Shown: positions 1 to 6,993 of the stretch, one piece after another | Layout of the letters: every line of letters starts with the position of its first letter | Position numbering within the stretch: position 1 is the first letter of the stretch | Program-made: the position numbers and the translations under genes | The notes under the pieces: generated by a model | The model's database searches: none | The model's input: only the letters and a program-made list of their open reading frames with translations | Told to the model about the DNA's origin: nothing | Source: Alphaproteobacteria bacterium | Lineage (GTDB): Bacteria; Pseudomonadota; Alphaproteobacteria; CAAGCB01; CAG-977 | Length of the DNA: 25,414 nucleotides | Direction: 5' to 3' | Assembly: GCA_900768185.1 (NCBI GenBank) | Contig: CAAGCB010000007.1 | Coordinates: forward strand, 1-25,414

Positions 1-316
1 AAGGTTTGTTTAAAGCGAACAAGTGCCTTAGCGGGCGCGGAGTCCTAGAAAAACTCTTTTGTAGCATCGGCGCCGATATTGCGCCGTCAACCGTTTTCGC
101 GTTTTGGGAAAACGGGAATCTTTTACAACGGACGGATCAGCGTTCCGTCGCAGTTTTCCGGCGCAGGGCGTCCGTCACGGAACGCACGCCGTCCTTATTC
201 TTTCGTTCAACTTTTCGCTATGACTTTAAGGCATTTTCGCTTCTTGTCGAAAAAAATAACCATTTGGATTTAAACAATATTTTTGTATTTTCCTCATTTC
301 GGTTAAATTAAAGAAA
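1..316. other. Non-coding left flank, no gene recognised
   Basis: No convincing gene lies between the window edge and the end of hsdR. The open frames here run through the 57-bp repeat at 135-191 and have no protein family character. A perfect 12-bp palindrome (ATCGGCGCCGAT) sits at 66-77. The stretch from about 230 to 316 is AT-rich. No clear factor-independent terminator follows hsdR on the minus strand. Confidence 0.6.
135..191 (-). repeat. 57-bp repeat, left copy
   Basis: These 57 bases match 13029-13085 with one difference (C at 145, T at 13040), in the same orientation. Read on the minus strand it contains a bulged hairpin made of GCGT, a bulged T, CCG, a TGA loop, CGG and ACGC. A 9-base inverted repeat (GCGTTCCGT at 140-148, ACGGAACGC at 177-185) brackets most of it. 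The minus strand would encode the same C-terminal peptide and stop as the right copy, and the single base difference is synonymous there (ACG/ACA, Thr). Here it is not attached to a recognisable gene. It could be an island boundary repeat or a dispersed palindromic element. Confidence 0.85.
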
Positions 317-3300
317 TTACATAATTTGATATTTTTTGAAATTTTCCGCCTGTTCAATGACGTTTTTGTACACGTCGCTTTGCGGTTCGGGCGGATAGCC
401 GTTATCGTCCAGCAAAACAATCAAATCAGCCTGCATCGCGGCGCGGATACTCGCTTTTTTCGCCCAATTCGTATAATGCGTTTTGTCATCGACAAGGCGT
501 TTGATTTCCTTTGCCAGAAAAATCGTCTTGTCTTCGGGATAATCAAAGCCGTATTTGACGGCGCAGGATTTCAAAATATCGTAAAAGGCTTTTTCCTCGA
601 AATCGATGCCCAGAGCGGCAAACGAGTTTTGTTCCGCCCGCATTTCGTAAATCAAGTCGATCATTTCATCGACGATTTCGTTCAAATCGACCTTGTCCGT
701 CCGGTCGTTGTATCGTTCCAGAATGCCGTTCAGCTTTTGCGCGAAATCGACGGCTTTGATTTTATTGACTTCGCGAAAGGCGGAAACGGCGTTTTTCAAC
801 AGCCGTTCTAAAATTTGAACGCGAGTGTTCGGACGTTTCAACGCCTGCACCCGTTCCAAGTATTCTTCGCTGAACAAATCGATCGAGCAGCCTTTTTCGC
901 TTAACCGGAAAATATCCTCGACATCGCTTGAAACAAGGGCGTCTTCGACCATTTGCCGCACGCGGGCGTTCATTTTGGAAACATCGGGCGCGTCGCCTTT
1001 GGTCATTTTGAAAATAATCGACCGGACGGCAATGTAAAAATGAATTAAATCCCGTTCCGCCGTTGAAATTTTTTCGCTCATCAGACATAAATTGAACGCG
1101 CTTTTCAACCGCTTGACACGCTTCATGAAACGCCGCATCAGTTCTTCGGTCTGCAAAGCGAATTCCGCCGCGTCGTTCAGACAATCCAGCCGTTCCCGCC
1201 CCGTACCGTTGAAATAGCGGGAAGCGTCAAACGGATGAAACATTTTGTTCAACAAATCCAGCTCGTCTTTGACGATTGAAACGGCTTCTCCGTTGTCGGT
1301 CGGCGCGCCGTTTTGTCCGCCCGCGCCGTAAGTCCCGACCGCTTCGGTCAAAGCGCGCTGAATGCCGATGTAATCGACGACCAGTCCCTTTTCCTTGCCG
1401 TCATAAACGCGGTTGACGCGGGAAATCGTTTGGATCAGCGTGTGTTTGCGCACATACTTGTCCAGATACATCGTGTCCAAAGCCGGCACGTCAAATCCCG
1501 TCAGCCACATATCGACGACGATTGCGATTTTAAAGTTGGATTTGATGTTTTTGAACTGCCGCGCCAGTTCTTCCTTGTCGTCCTTTTTCAGCATGGCGAA
1601 CAAAGCGGGTTCATCGTCTTTGTTGTACGTCATCACAAGCTTGATCTTTTCCATAGGCTTCAAGTCGCGCTTGTCCGCTTCGGTCAACACGGCGTTTTCG
1701 TCGAATTCTTTGGCGACCGCCCAGTCGGGGCGCAAAGCGATAACGGCTTTGTAAAAAGCGTAAGCGATTTCCCGATCGGCGCAAACGAACATCGCTTTGC
1801 CGGCAACCGTCGCGTTTTCGGCGACGCGGGCTTCGTAGTGGGCGACAAAGTCCTGCGCCACCGCGCGCAAACGATCGGGGTGACCTAAAACGGATTTGAT
1901 TGTCGCGGCTTTTTTCTTGCTTTCCTCGATTTGGTATTCGTTCGCGCCGGCTTCTTCGCATTCCTCGTAATATTTTTCAATCAAAGCCAGCTTTTCGCGG
2001 TCGGCGAACACTTTTGCGGCGCGCCCTTCGTACACGATGCGCACCGTAATGCCGTCGTTAACCGCCTGCGTCATCGTGTAGGTTTCAACGACATCGCCGA
2101 ATACGTCCAAAGTCGCGTCGACGGGCGTTCCCGTAAAGCCGACATACGTCGCGTTCGGCAAAGACTGTCGCAGGAAATAAGCGAAACCGAAGCGGTCTTC
2201 GACTCCTTTTTCCGACACTTTGATTTTCTTTTCGATATTGACCTGCGAACGGTGCGCTTCGTCGGAAATGACGATGATGTTGCGGCGGTCGCTCAACAGC
2301 CCCGTGCTTTCGGCAAATTTCTGAACCGTTGTCAGAAACAGCCCGCCGCTTTCGCGTCCGCGCAGGTTTTGCCCCAGCAAGTCGCGGTTTTCGATTTGAA
2401 CGATCGCGTCGTCGTTAATGAATTTTTTGGCGTTCAGGAATTGCCCCGACAGTTGGTCGTCCAAATCGATGCGGTCGGATATGATGAGAATCGTCGGGTT
2501 GTTCAGTTCGGACGACCGCATCAGCTTGCGGCACAAAAACAACATGGTGAAGCTTTTGCCGCACCCCGTCGCGCCGAAATAAGTCCCGCCTTTGCCGTCG
2601 CCGATGCGGACGTGCTTTAAAATGTTGTCGTACAGCTTGTTTGTCGCATAGTATTGCGGGGAACGGCAAACGATTTTCAACGCTTTGCCCGATTTGTCCG
2701 GAAAGTAGATAAAGTCGCGCAGAACGTCCAACAGCGTTTTACGTTCGAACAGCTCGTCCAGCATCGCGTAAAGGGCTTTAACGCCGTCAGCTTCTTTTCC
2801 CGTGCCGCGCCAGGGATAAAAGTTGTTCAAATCGGCGAATACGGAACCCGCTTTTGTGTTCACGCCGTCGGAAACGACAACGAAAGCGTTGTACTTGTAC
2901 AATTCGGGAATGTCGCGGCGGTAGCGCACGGTCAACTGTGTGAATGCGCTTTCGATGGTGATGTCTTCGTTGACGGGCGTTTTCAGCTCCATAACGACCA
3001 GAGGCAAGCCGTTGACGAACACGATAACGTCGGGGCGGCGGGTTTCGGACGCGCCTTGGATTGTAAATTGATTGACGACTTTGAAAAGGTTTTTGTCGGG
3101 GGCGTCATAGTCGACAAGGCGCAACAAAACGTCCTTGTCCGCGGGATCGTCGCGATGAAAAACGACGCCGTCGGAAACCCGGCGCAAGATATCGCGGTTT
3201 GAATCGTACAGCGCACTTTCGCCGGCGGAAAAATTGTCCAGAGTTTTAACGAACCGCGCGCGCTCCGCTTCGGTCAGTTCGGGATAGCGGGCTTTCAGAT

Positions 3301-3436
3301 AAGCGGTTAAGTCCGTGCGAATTAAAACATCGTGCAAATCGCGGTCGATGTCGTCGCCCTGAACATAAACGAAGCCGTTTTCCGCCAATCGGTCAACGAC
3401 GATTTGTTCCAAAGCCGCTTCATCAAACCGCCGCAT
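317..3436 (-). CDS. hsdR: Type I restriction enzyme, R (motor/nuclease) subunit
   Basis: This is the ATP-dependent translocase and endonuclease subunit of a type I restriction system; with HsdM and HsdS it cuts unmodified foreign DNA. The 1039-residue length is normal for the family. The N-terminal nuclease signature is visible as D136 followed by E150-L-K152. The helicase part has Walker A GATGCGKS (288-295), DEAH (392-395) and FTGTP (434-438). The start is supported by AAGGAA about nine bases upstream of ATG. It lies about 2.4 kb from hsdS, with thsA, thsB and a PemK-like gene between them. The 270 bases upstream hold a divergent small-RNA candidate, so hsdR probably has its own promoter; no good hexamers could be fixed in that AT-rich stretch. 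The frame is intact, so restriction activity is plausible. Confidence 0.97.
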   Translation of the reverse strand: MRRFDEAALEQIVVDRLAENGFVYVQGDDIDRDLHDVLIRTDLTAYLKARYPELTEAERARFVKTLDNFSAGESALYDSNRDILRRVSDGVVFHRDDPADKDVLLRLVDYDAPDKNLFKVVNQFTIQGASETRRPDVIVFVNGLPLVVMELKTPVNEDITIESAFTQLTVRYRRDIPELYKYNAFVVVSDGVNTKAGSVFADLNNFYPWRGTGKEADGVKALYAMLDELFERKTLLDVLRDFIYFPDKSGKALKIVCRSPQYYATNKLYDNILKHVRIGDGKGGTYFGATGCGKSFTMLFLCRKLMRSSELNNPTILIISDRIDLDDQLSGQFLNAKKFINDDAIVQIENRDLLGQNLRGRESGGLFLTTVQKFAESTGLLSDRRNIIVISDEAHRSQVNIEKKIKVSEKGVEDRFGFAYFLRQSLPNATYVGFTGTPVDATLDVFGDVVETYTMTQAVNDGITVRIVYEGRAAKVFADREKLALIEKYYEECEEAGANEYQIEESKKKAATIKSVLGHPDRLRAVAQDFVAHYEARVAENATVAGKAMFVCADREIAYAFYKAVIALRPDWAVAKEFDENAVLTEADKRDLKPMEKIKLVMTYNKDDEPALFAMLKKDDKEELARQFKNIKSNFKIAIVVDMWLTGFDVPALDTMYLDKYVRKHTLIQTISRVNRVYDGKEKGLVVDYIGIQRALTEAVGTYGAGGQNGAPTDNGEAVSIVKDELDLLNKMFHPFDASRYFNGTGRERLDCLNDAAEFALQTEELMRRFMKRVKRLKSAFNLCLMSEKISTAERDLIHFYIAVRSIIFKMTKGDAPDVSKMNARVRQMVEDALVSSDVEDIFRLSEKGCSIDLFSEEYLERVQALKRPNTRVQILERLLKNAVSAFREVNKIKAVDFAQKLNGILERYNDRTDKVDLNEIVDEMIDLIYEMRAEQNSFAALGIDFEEKAFYDILKSCAVKYGFDYPEDKTIFLAKEIKRLVDDKTHYTNWAKKASIRAAMQADLIVLLDDNGYPPEPQSDVYKNVIEQAENFKKYQIM

Positions 3437-3544
3437 GGGAATATTTCCTTATACAACAAAACTGATTAAGGGTATCCCGCCAAGCGGTTAAACACAACGG
3501 CATTTTTATAAAAAATAGAGAAATCAGGGATTTTTTAAAAAACA

Positions 3545-3573
3545 TATACAAAACGTTTTTTTTATGCTATATA
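3545..3573 (+). promoter_or_regulatory. Extended -10 promoter for small RNA
   Basis: TATACA (3545-3550) and TATATA (3568-3573) are separated by 17 bases, and a TG one base before the -10 gives an extended -10. Transcription would start near 3580, just before a series of hairpins ending in a strong terminator. The region is very AT-rich, so chance hexamers are possible. Confidence 0.5.
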
Positions 3574-3579
3574 TATAAA

Positions 3580-3712
3580 TGTACCTGCGCTGCCGACGGC
3601 ATCAGGCTTTTGAACCTAAGGTATCCAGCCCTTAGTCACCGAATCGGTTAGAAAACAATAACGCTTCGGTGCTGAAATAAAGCCCTCTGTGAAAACAGGG
3701 GGCTTTTTATTT
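3580..3712 (+). ncRNA. Candidate small RNA between hsdR and pemK
   Basis: About 130 bases with no reading frame form three consecutive hairpins and then a terminator. The first is CCTG...GCC-GAC-GGC...CAGG near 3584-3606. The second is CTAAGG...CCTTAG near 3617-3637. A third, ACCGA/CGGT, follows near 3640-3650. The terminator is at 3681-3712. A promoter-like pair stands just upstream. The strand is opposite to all island genes, so it cannot be a leader of a neighbouring gene on its own strand. I do not recognise it as 6S, SRP, tmRNA or a named riboswitch. It could regulate hsdR or pemK, or be unrelated. Confidence 0.5.
3681..3712. terminator. Strong bidirectional terminator
   Basis: The stem AGCCCTCTGT / ACAGGGGGCT (10 pairs, one G-U) closes a GAAA tetraloop and is followed by TTTTATTT on the plus strand. 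On the minus strand it is followed by TTTATTTC just after the PemK stop codon. It can therefore end both the plus-strand RNA and the minus-strand pemK transcript, separating hsdR from the upstream cargo operon. Confidence 0.85.
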
Positions 3713-4117
3713 GACAAAAGAATGAATCCCGATCCCGTATAGAATTTTATCCGCCAGAACGAACATTTGATCCGTTTTCAAACAAGTGTATGTATATTTC
3801 CTTTTTCCATCAGGTCCCCGTCCGTTTTTAAACAAACTCAACCGCCCGAAAGACACCGTATAAATCATATCGCACTTTGCCCAACAAACATCACTGTCAA
3901 ACGGATACGGCAAATGCAAATCGCGCAATTCGTAATGATACGGCATGATTTCATGCGGGGGCGTCGTACTCAAAGGAATGACTGTACATAAATTGTCACG
4001 GTGCTTCAACTTTGGGGAAACAACAATAACAGGACGGACTTTAACCATTTCGGGTTCGCAAAGCCCTTTGAAATCGCATATTAAAACCGTCCCTTGTTTC
4101 GGATGAAACTGTAACAT
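3707..4117 (-). CDS. PemK/MazF-family protein (orphan toxin-like)
   Basis: This 136-residue protein has the PemK/MazF (SH3-like ribonuclease) pattern: an N-terminal G-T-V-L-x-C-D strand, the K-x-R-P-V-I-V-V segment near residues 26-33, then TVIPLSTTPP. Members of the family cleave RNA and are usually paired with a small antitoxin. No antitoxin-like gene is visible on either side: upstream is about 300 bases of AT-rich DNA, downstream is a terminator. A later part with KCDMIYTVSFGRL fits the longer MazF-like relatives. The ribosome site before ATG is weak (CGGAA about a dozen bases upstream). It may be a solitary toxin-like nuclease, a remnant of a toxin-antitoxin pair, or a third component of the neighbouring defence genes. 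The family call is fairly secure; the role is not. Confidence 0.75.
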   Translation of the reverse strand: MLQFHPKQGTVLICDFKGLCEPEMVKVRPVIVVSPKLKHRDNLCTVIPLSTTPPHEIMPYHYELRDLHLPYPFDSDVCWAKCDMIYTVSFGRLSLFKNGRGPDGKRKYTYTCLKTDQMFVLADKILYGIGIHSFVK

Positions 4118-4417
4118 TTTGTATAAGTATTCCGTATCTGAAAAATATGCTTAAAAGTAAACCTTTTCCATATCAGAGTCAAATCCTGCAAATCTGCTTT
4201 AAGTTTATTGCCCGCCAATTTCCTTAGTTTCGTATTTTTTTCATATTGATAACGCTTGAAAACAAAGATGCTTTGCAACTCGGTTCGAAAATTTTTAATT
4301 CGATACGGGTGAATACAAAAAAACTAAAAACTCAAAACGACTTTTTTAAAACTCATAAACACATATCCGAGAGCGGGAGTGGAAGTAGGAGCATTTTTAT
4401 AATAAATGAGCATATTT
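4118..4417. other. AT-rich spacer without a supported gene
   Basis: Three hundred AT-rich bases separate the TIR gene from the PemK-like gene. A minus-strand frame (4081-4278) has only a TTG start, no ribosome site and overlaps pemK, so it is not called. No clear terminator follows thsB. Nothing else is recognisable. Confidence 0.5.
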
Positions 4418-4945
4418 TTAAAAACCATTTGTATAAATGGTTAATGAATATGGCGGTATTTCATCATTAACGCCAAATCGGTTTATGGCGCTATAAATAC
4501 TATCCATTCTGAACGGAATATGAATGGCTTTCGCCGTCTCATTTTTAATTCTTACTGAAAGTTCATTTGGCCATCTGTTAGAAAGAGCTTGAGGATTTCG
4601 CATCATGCCACATCCTACATATGATAGTATTAAGGGGATTTTATAAAAATCGACTGCTGTGGCTATTTCATATGAAAGCATACTTCCAGATTTTCGCGTA
4701 TCATCACTTAAAATGATTAGCATATTTTTTGAAGCGCTTAATCTTTCGCATAGTCGTTTTTTCAAAGTATCAAGACTGCTCGTATCTCGAACAGAATATG
4801 TTTTTTCATGACTGTTCGTAAAATTAAAATTATAACACGGATTCTCACGCCATTTCATCAAAAGCGCGTAATACCTATAATCAGAGAGTGTCGGATTTTC
4901 TTCACCCTGCCCATCAAAAGCGACATACGTTCCTGTTCTATTCAT
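4418..4945 (-). CDS. thsB: TIR-like protein, ThsB of type II Thoeris (putative)
   Basis: This 175-residue protein looks like the ThsB/MTH538-type TIR-like family. It opens with TYVAFDG (6-12). A middle segment reads LKKRLCERLSASKNMLIILS (61-80). SYEIATAV follows, whose Glu93 is in the expected place for the catalytic glutamate, and then PLILSYVG. In Thoeris, ThsB senses infection and converts NAD+ into a nucleotide signal that activates ThsA; in type II systems the known signal is histidine-ADPR. The ATG at 4945 is preferred over an in-frame ATG at 4957 because GGAG lies six bases before it. The start overlaps the end of the Macro gene by 8 bases, implying coupled translation. The DNA is strongly AT-rich compared with hsdM and hsdR. 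The sequence match is by pattern only, so the exact TIR subfamily is an inference backed by the neighbour. Confidence 0.8.
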   Translation of the reverse strand: MNRTGTYVAFDGQGEENPTLSDYRYYALLMKWRENPCYNFNFTNSHEKTYSVRDTSSLDTLKKRLCERLSASKNMLIILSDDTRKSGSMLSYEIATAVDFYKIPLILSYVGCGMMRNPQALSNRWPNELSVRIKNETAKAIHIPFRMDSIYSAINRFGVNDEIPPYSLTIYTNGF

Positions 4946-5816
4946 TGACCACTCCATTAAATTGTTTCAATTTGTCAAATTTAATATTTTCAAGATCTTC
5001 ATACGAAAGAACTATATTAAACTCACCATTATATCCTACAATAGAATTTTTAGCTTGTATAGCAGAAATGATCATTTGTACCTTAGCTTCTTTTTCAAGA
5101 TTTATCCGAGCCAATCCTCCTCCTATCAAAGGCATAAAAACAGGCTTGCCTCCAGCATATTGATTGGCAGCATCAATAACACTCTCCACAACACAAACCA
5201 AATCCGAGGATGAAGATTTTACAGTATATTCCGGTAATTTCGTATGTGTCAGAACAGCACAAAAGAAATCATCTATTCTAAAAACACTCCCTATTTTATA
5301 AACATTTCCGTCAAACCCTTCAAGTTTAACTGAGTCTTCGTCCTCAGTTTGTTTTTCAATTTCATGTTTAAACCCACTTGCTCCGCCCGGGCAATATGTT
5401 GTTAAAAATTGACCATGGATGCTATTTTCGCTAATTGCGTTTTCAGCTACCTTATCATCTGCAATATCATTTATAGGAATCACCTTAATACCTTCTTGAG
5501 AAAATATATCTCCAAAGAATACATTTATTCTTGTTATTCCTCTCTTTATTGAAAAACTCGGACTAAACGATTTTTTATTGAACGCAGATATGATAGAAAT
5601 CAAAATTATACATATAAAAACCGTTAAAAACACAGGAAATACATTTCTCACAAACAACAGCAAGCAATCTTGAGCAGGTATTTTTGAATTTTCATCTGAA
5701 ACAATCCATAGCACAACAGAAATACACAAAGATTTTAATGCAGACGCTTTAGCCGAAACTTCTTTAAAAAATTGTTTTCGATAGAAATTTAATTTTATTT
5801 TTGTATGTTTATTCAT
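4938..5816 (-). CDS. thsA: Two-TM plus Macro-domain effector, ThsA of type II Thoeris (putative)
   Basis: This 292-residue protein has two hydrophobic segments (about 25-40 and 58-79) and then a Macro-like domain from about 95. Marks of the ThsA-Macro family are NDIADDKVAENAISENSIHG (116-135), PGG (143-145) and PLIGGGLAR (229-237). In type II Thoeris the Macro domain binds the ADP-ribose-type signal made by ThsB, and the membrane segments then damage the inner membrane and abort infection. The ATG at 5816 is chosen because GAGGTG stands seven bases upstream, inside the end of hsdS; the start is one base beyond the hsdS stop. An ATG at 5834 overlapping hsdS is less likely. It is followed by thsB with an 8-base overlap. 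The AT-rich composition matches thsB and the GHKL gene. Confidence 0.82.
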   Translation of the reverse strand: MNKHTKIKLNFYRKQFFKEVSAKASALKSLCISVVLWIVSDENSKIPAQDCLLLFVRNVFPVFLTVFICIILISIISAFNKKSFSPSFSIKRGITRINVFFGDIFSQEGIKVIPINDIADDKVAENAISENSIHGQFLTTYCPGGASGFKHEIEKQTEDEDSVKLEGFDGNVYKIGSVFRIDDFFCAVLTHTKLPEYTVKSSSSDLVCVVESVIDAANQYAGGKPVFMPLIGGGLARINLEKEAKVQMIISAIQAKNSIVGYNGEFNIVLSYEDLENIKFDKLKQFNGVVNE

Positions 5817-5817
5817 T

Positions 5818-6993
5818 TTACACCTCGATTTCACCGTTCATCAATTTGGGCAGTAGAGCGTCGCGGGTGGCGGACAGCGTGCGGATTTGTTCGGCATTAT
5901 TTTTGATTTTACAGAACAGAACATCTGCAACTTCTTCAAAAGAAGATAACAATTCCGTTCTTGGGCAAACAAACGTTTGAGCATATGCCGCATCACGATT
6001 AAGCCCCGGCACAGCAGAATCTCCTGCCAAATTCTGTAATTTTAAAATTTTTAATAGAAAATAAGCAAAATACCAACACGCCCCTTCTTTTAAAAATTGC
6101 ACATAGAAAACAGTATCAATCGGATAAAAATCATAATCGCACCAGATAACACTACCGACAGTTCCTTTCCGTCCAACGACAATTCCAGGAGCTTTCACCA
6201 AGCTTTCATTATGCGTCCCTATTTGTCCGCTTGAACCATAAACAGGAACAGAACCAGAAACTCGATCATTTTCTTTTAATGCTTTTCCATAAGAAAGAAT
6301 CAGAAAATCCCCTAATTTTTTCTTTTCCCAGCCGAGGGGGAGGTTGTCGGGGGTAAGGGCGGAGGGGAAAAGGGCGTACAATTCGGGCGAGATGTGGTAT
6401 TTTTCGCACACTTCGGATTCGGGCGTTCCGGCGGCTTTGGCGCGGACGATGTCGAAATCGACGAACCAAGATTGAAACACGGCTTGCGCCATTTGTTCCA
6501 AAACCACGTTTTCCCGCCGCAACACGTCAATCCGATCGTCCAACGCCCCCAATATCCCCGCTATCCGCTTTTGAACTGCTATATCAAAATTAGGAACAGA
6601 GTATTTCATAATCGCGACTTTATCACCGCGCGGCATTTTTGTTCCTTTTGCAGTTGCCGTTGCGTAATCAAAAAATTTATCATCGCTCAGTACATAGTAT
6701 AAAAATTTTGAATCAGTATTTTCTTTTGCTCGAAAAACCAAAACGTCATTAGAACACCCACCGTCAAATTTTGCATAATATATTTTTTTAAAATATGGAC
6801 GGATGTTAGAAATGAGGATATCATTTTTCTGAAAAGAAGATACAGACAACACATCTGGTAAATTTGTTGCTACGCATATCCCTGCTTTATTCTGAAACAT
6901 ATTTTCAGTTGAAACATATGTGTTTTTTTCTATGTAAGAAGTGTTTATTTTGCTATCTAAAAACTCACAGAAATTTTTGAGTTCAATCATCAT
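5818..6993 (-). CDS. hsdS: Type I restriction system specificity subunit
   Basis: HsdS chooses the bipartite DNA target for methylation and cleavage. The 391 residues show the usual two halves. The first target-recognition domain is about 1-165. The conserved spacer runs from QKRIAGILGALDDRID to FQSWFVDFD. The second recognition domain begins at LPLGWEKKKLGDF. A closing repeat ends in RDALLPKLMNGEIEV. Composition is mosaic: the spacer (about 6310-6590) and the 3' tail (5818-5900) are GC-rich like hsdM, and both recognition domains are AT-rich, which suggests exchange of recognition domains. The start ATG overlaps the reconstructed end of the GHKL gene (ATGATGATTGA), and the stop abuts thsA. 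It looks full-length. Confidence 0.96.
   Translation of the reverse strand: MMIELKNFCEFLDSKINTSYIEKNTYVSTENMFQNKAGICVATNLPDVLSVSSFQKNDILISNIRPYFKKIYYAKFDGGCSNDVLVFRAKENTDSKFLYYVLSDDKFFDYATATAKGTKMPRGDKVAIMKYSVPNFDIAVQKRIAGILGALDDRIDVLRRENVVLEQMAQAVFQSWFVDFDIVRAKAAGTPESEVCEKYHISPELYALFPSALTPDNLPLGWEKKKLGDFLILSYGKALKENDRVSGSVPVYGSSGQIGTHNESLVKAPGIVVGRKGTVGSVIWCDYDFYPIDTVFYVQFLKEGACWYFAYFLLKILKLQNLAGDSAVPGLNRDAAYAQTFVCPRTELLSSFEEVADVLFCKIKNNAEQIRTLSATRDALLPKLMNGEIEV

Noticed and set aside
6..311. 101-codon plus-strand frame at the left edge
   Set aside because: It crosses the 57-bp repeat and AT-rich DNA, with no family character or ribosome site.
1313..2620. Long plus-strand frames opposite hsdR
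   Set aside because: Antisense shadows of a complete HsdR with all expected motifs.
3580..3712. Retron, CRISPR or tracr-type RNA explanation for the structured RNA
   Set aside because: There is no reverse transcriptase, Cas gene or repeat-spacer array in the window.
3707..4117. Type III toxin-antitoxin (ToxN-like) with the nearby RNA as antitoxin
   Set aside because: The RNA is on the opposite strand, behind the gene, and lacks tandem repeats; type III antitoxin RNAs precede the toxin on the same strand.
4081..4278. Small minus-strand frame overlapping the start of the PemK-like gene, a possible antitoxin
   Set aside because: It has only a TTG start, no ribosome site and no antitoxin-like features; its end reads through the PemK start in another phase.
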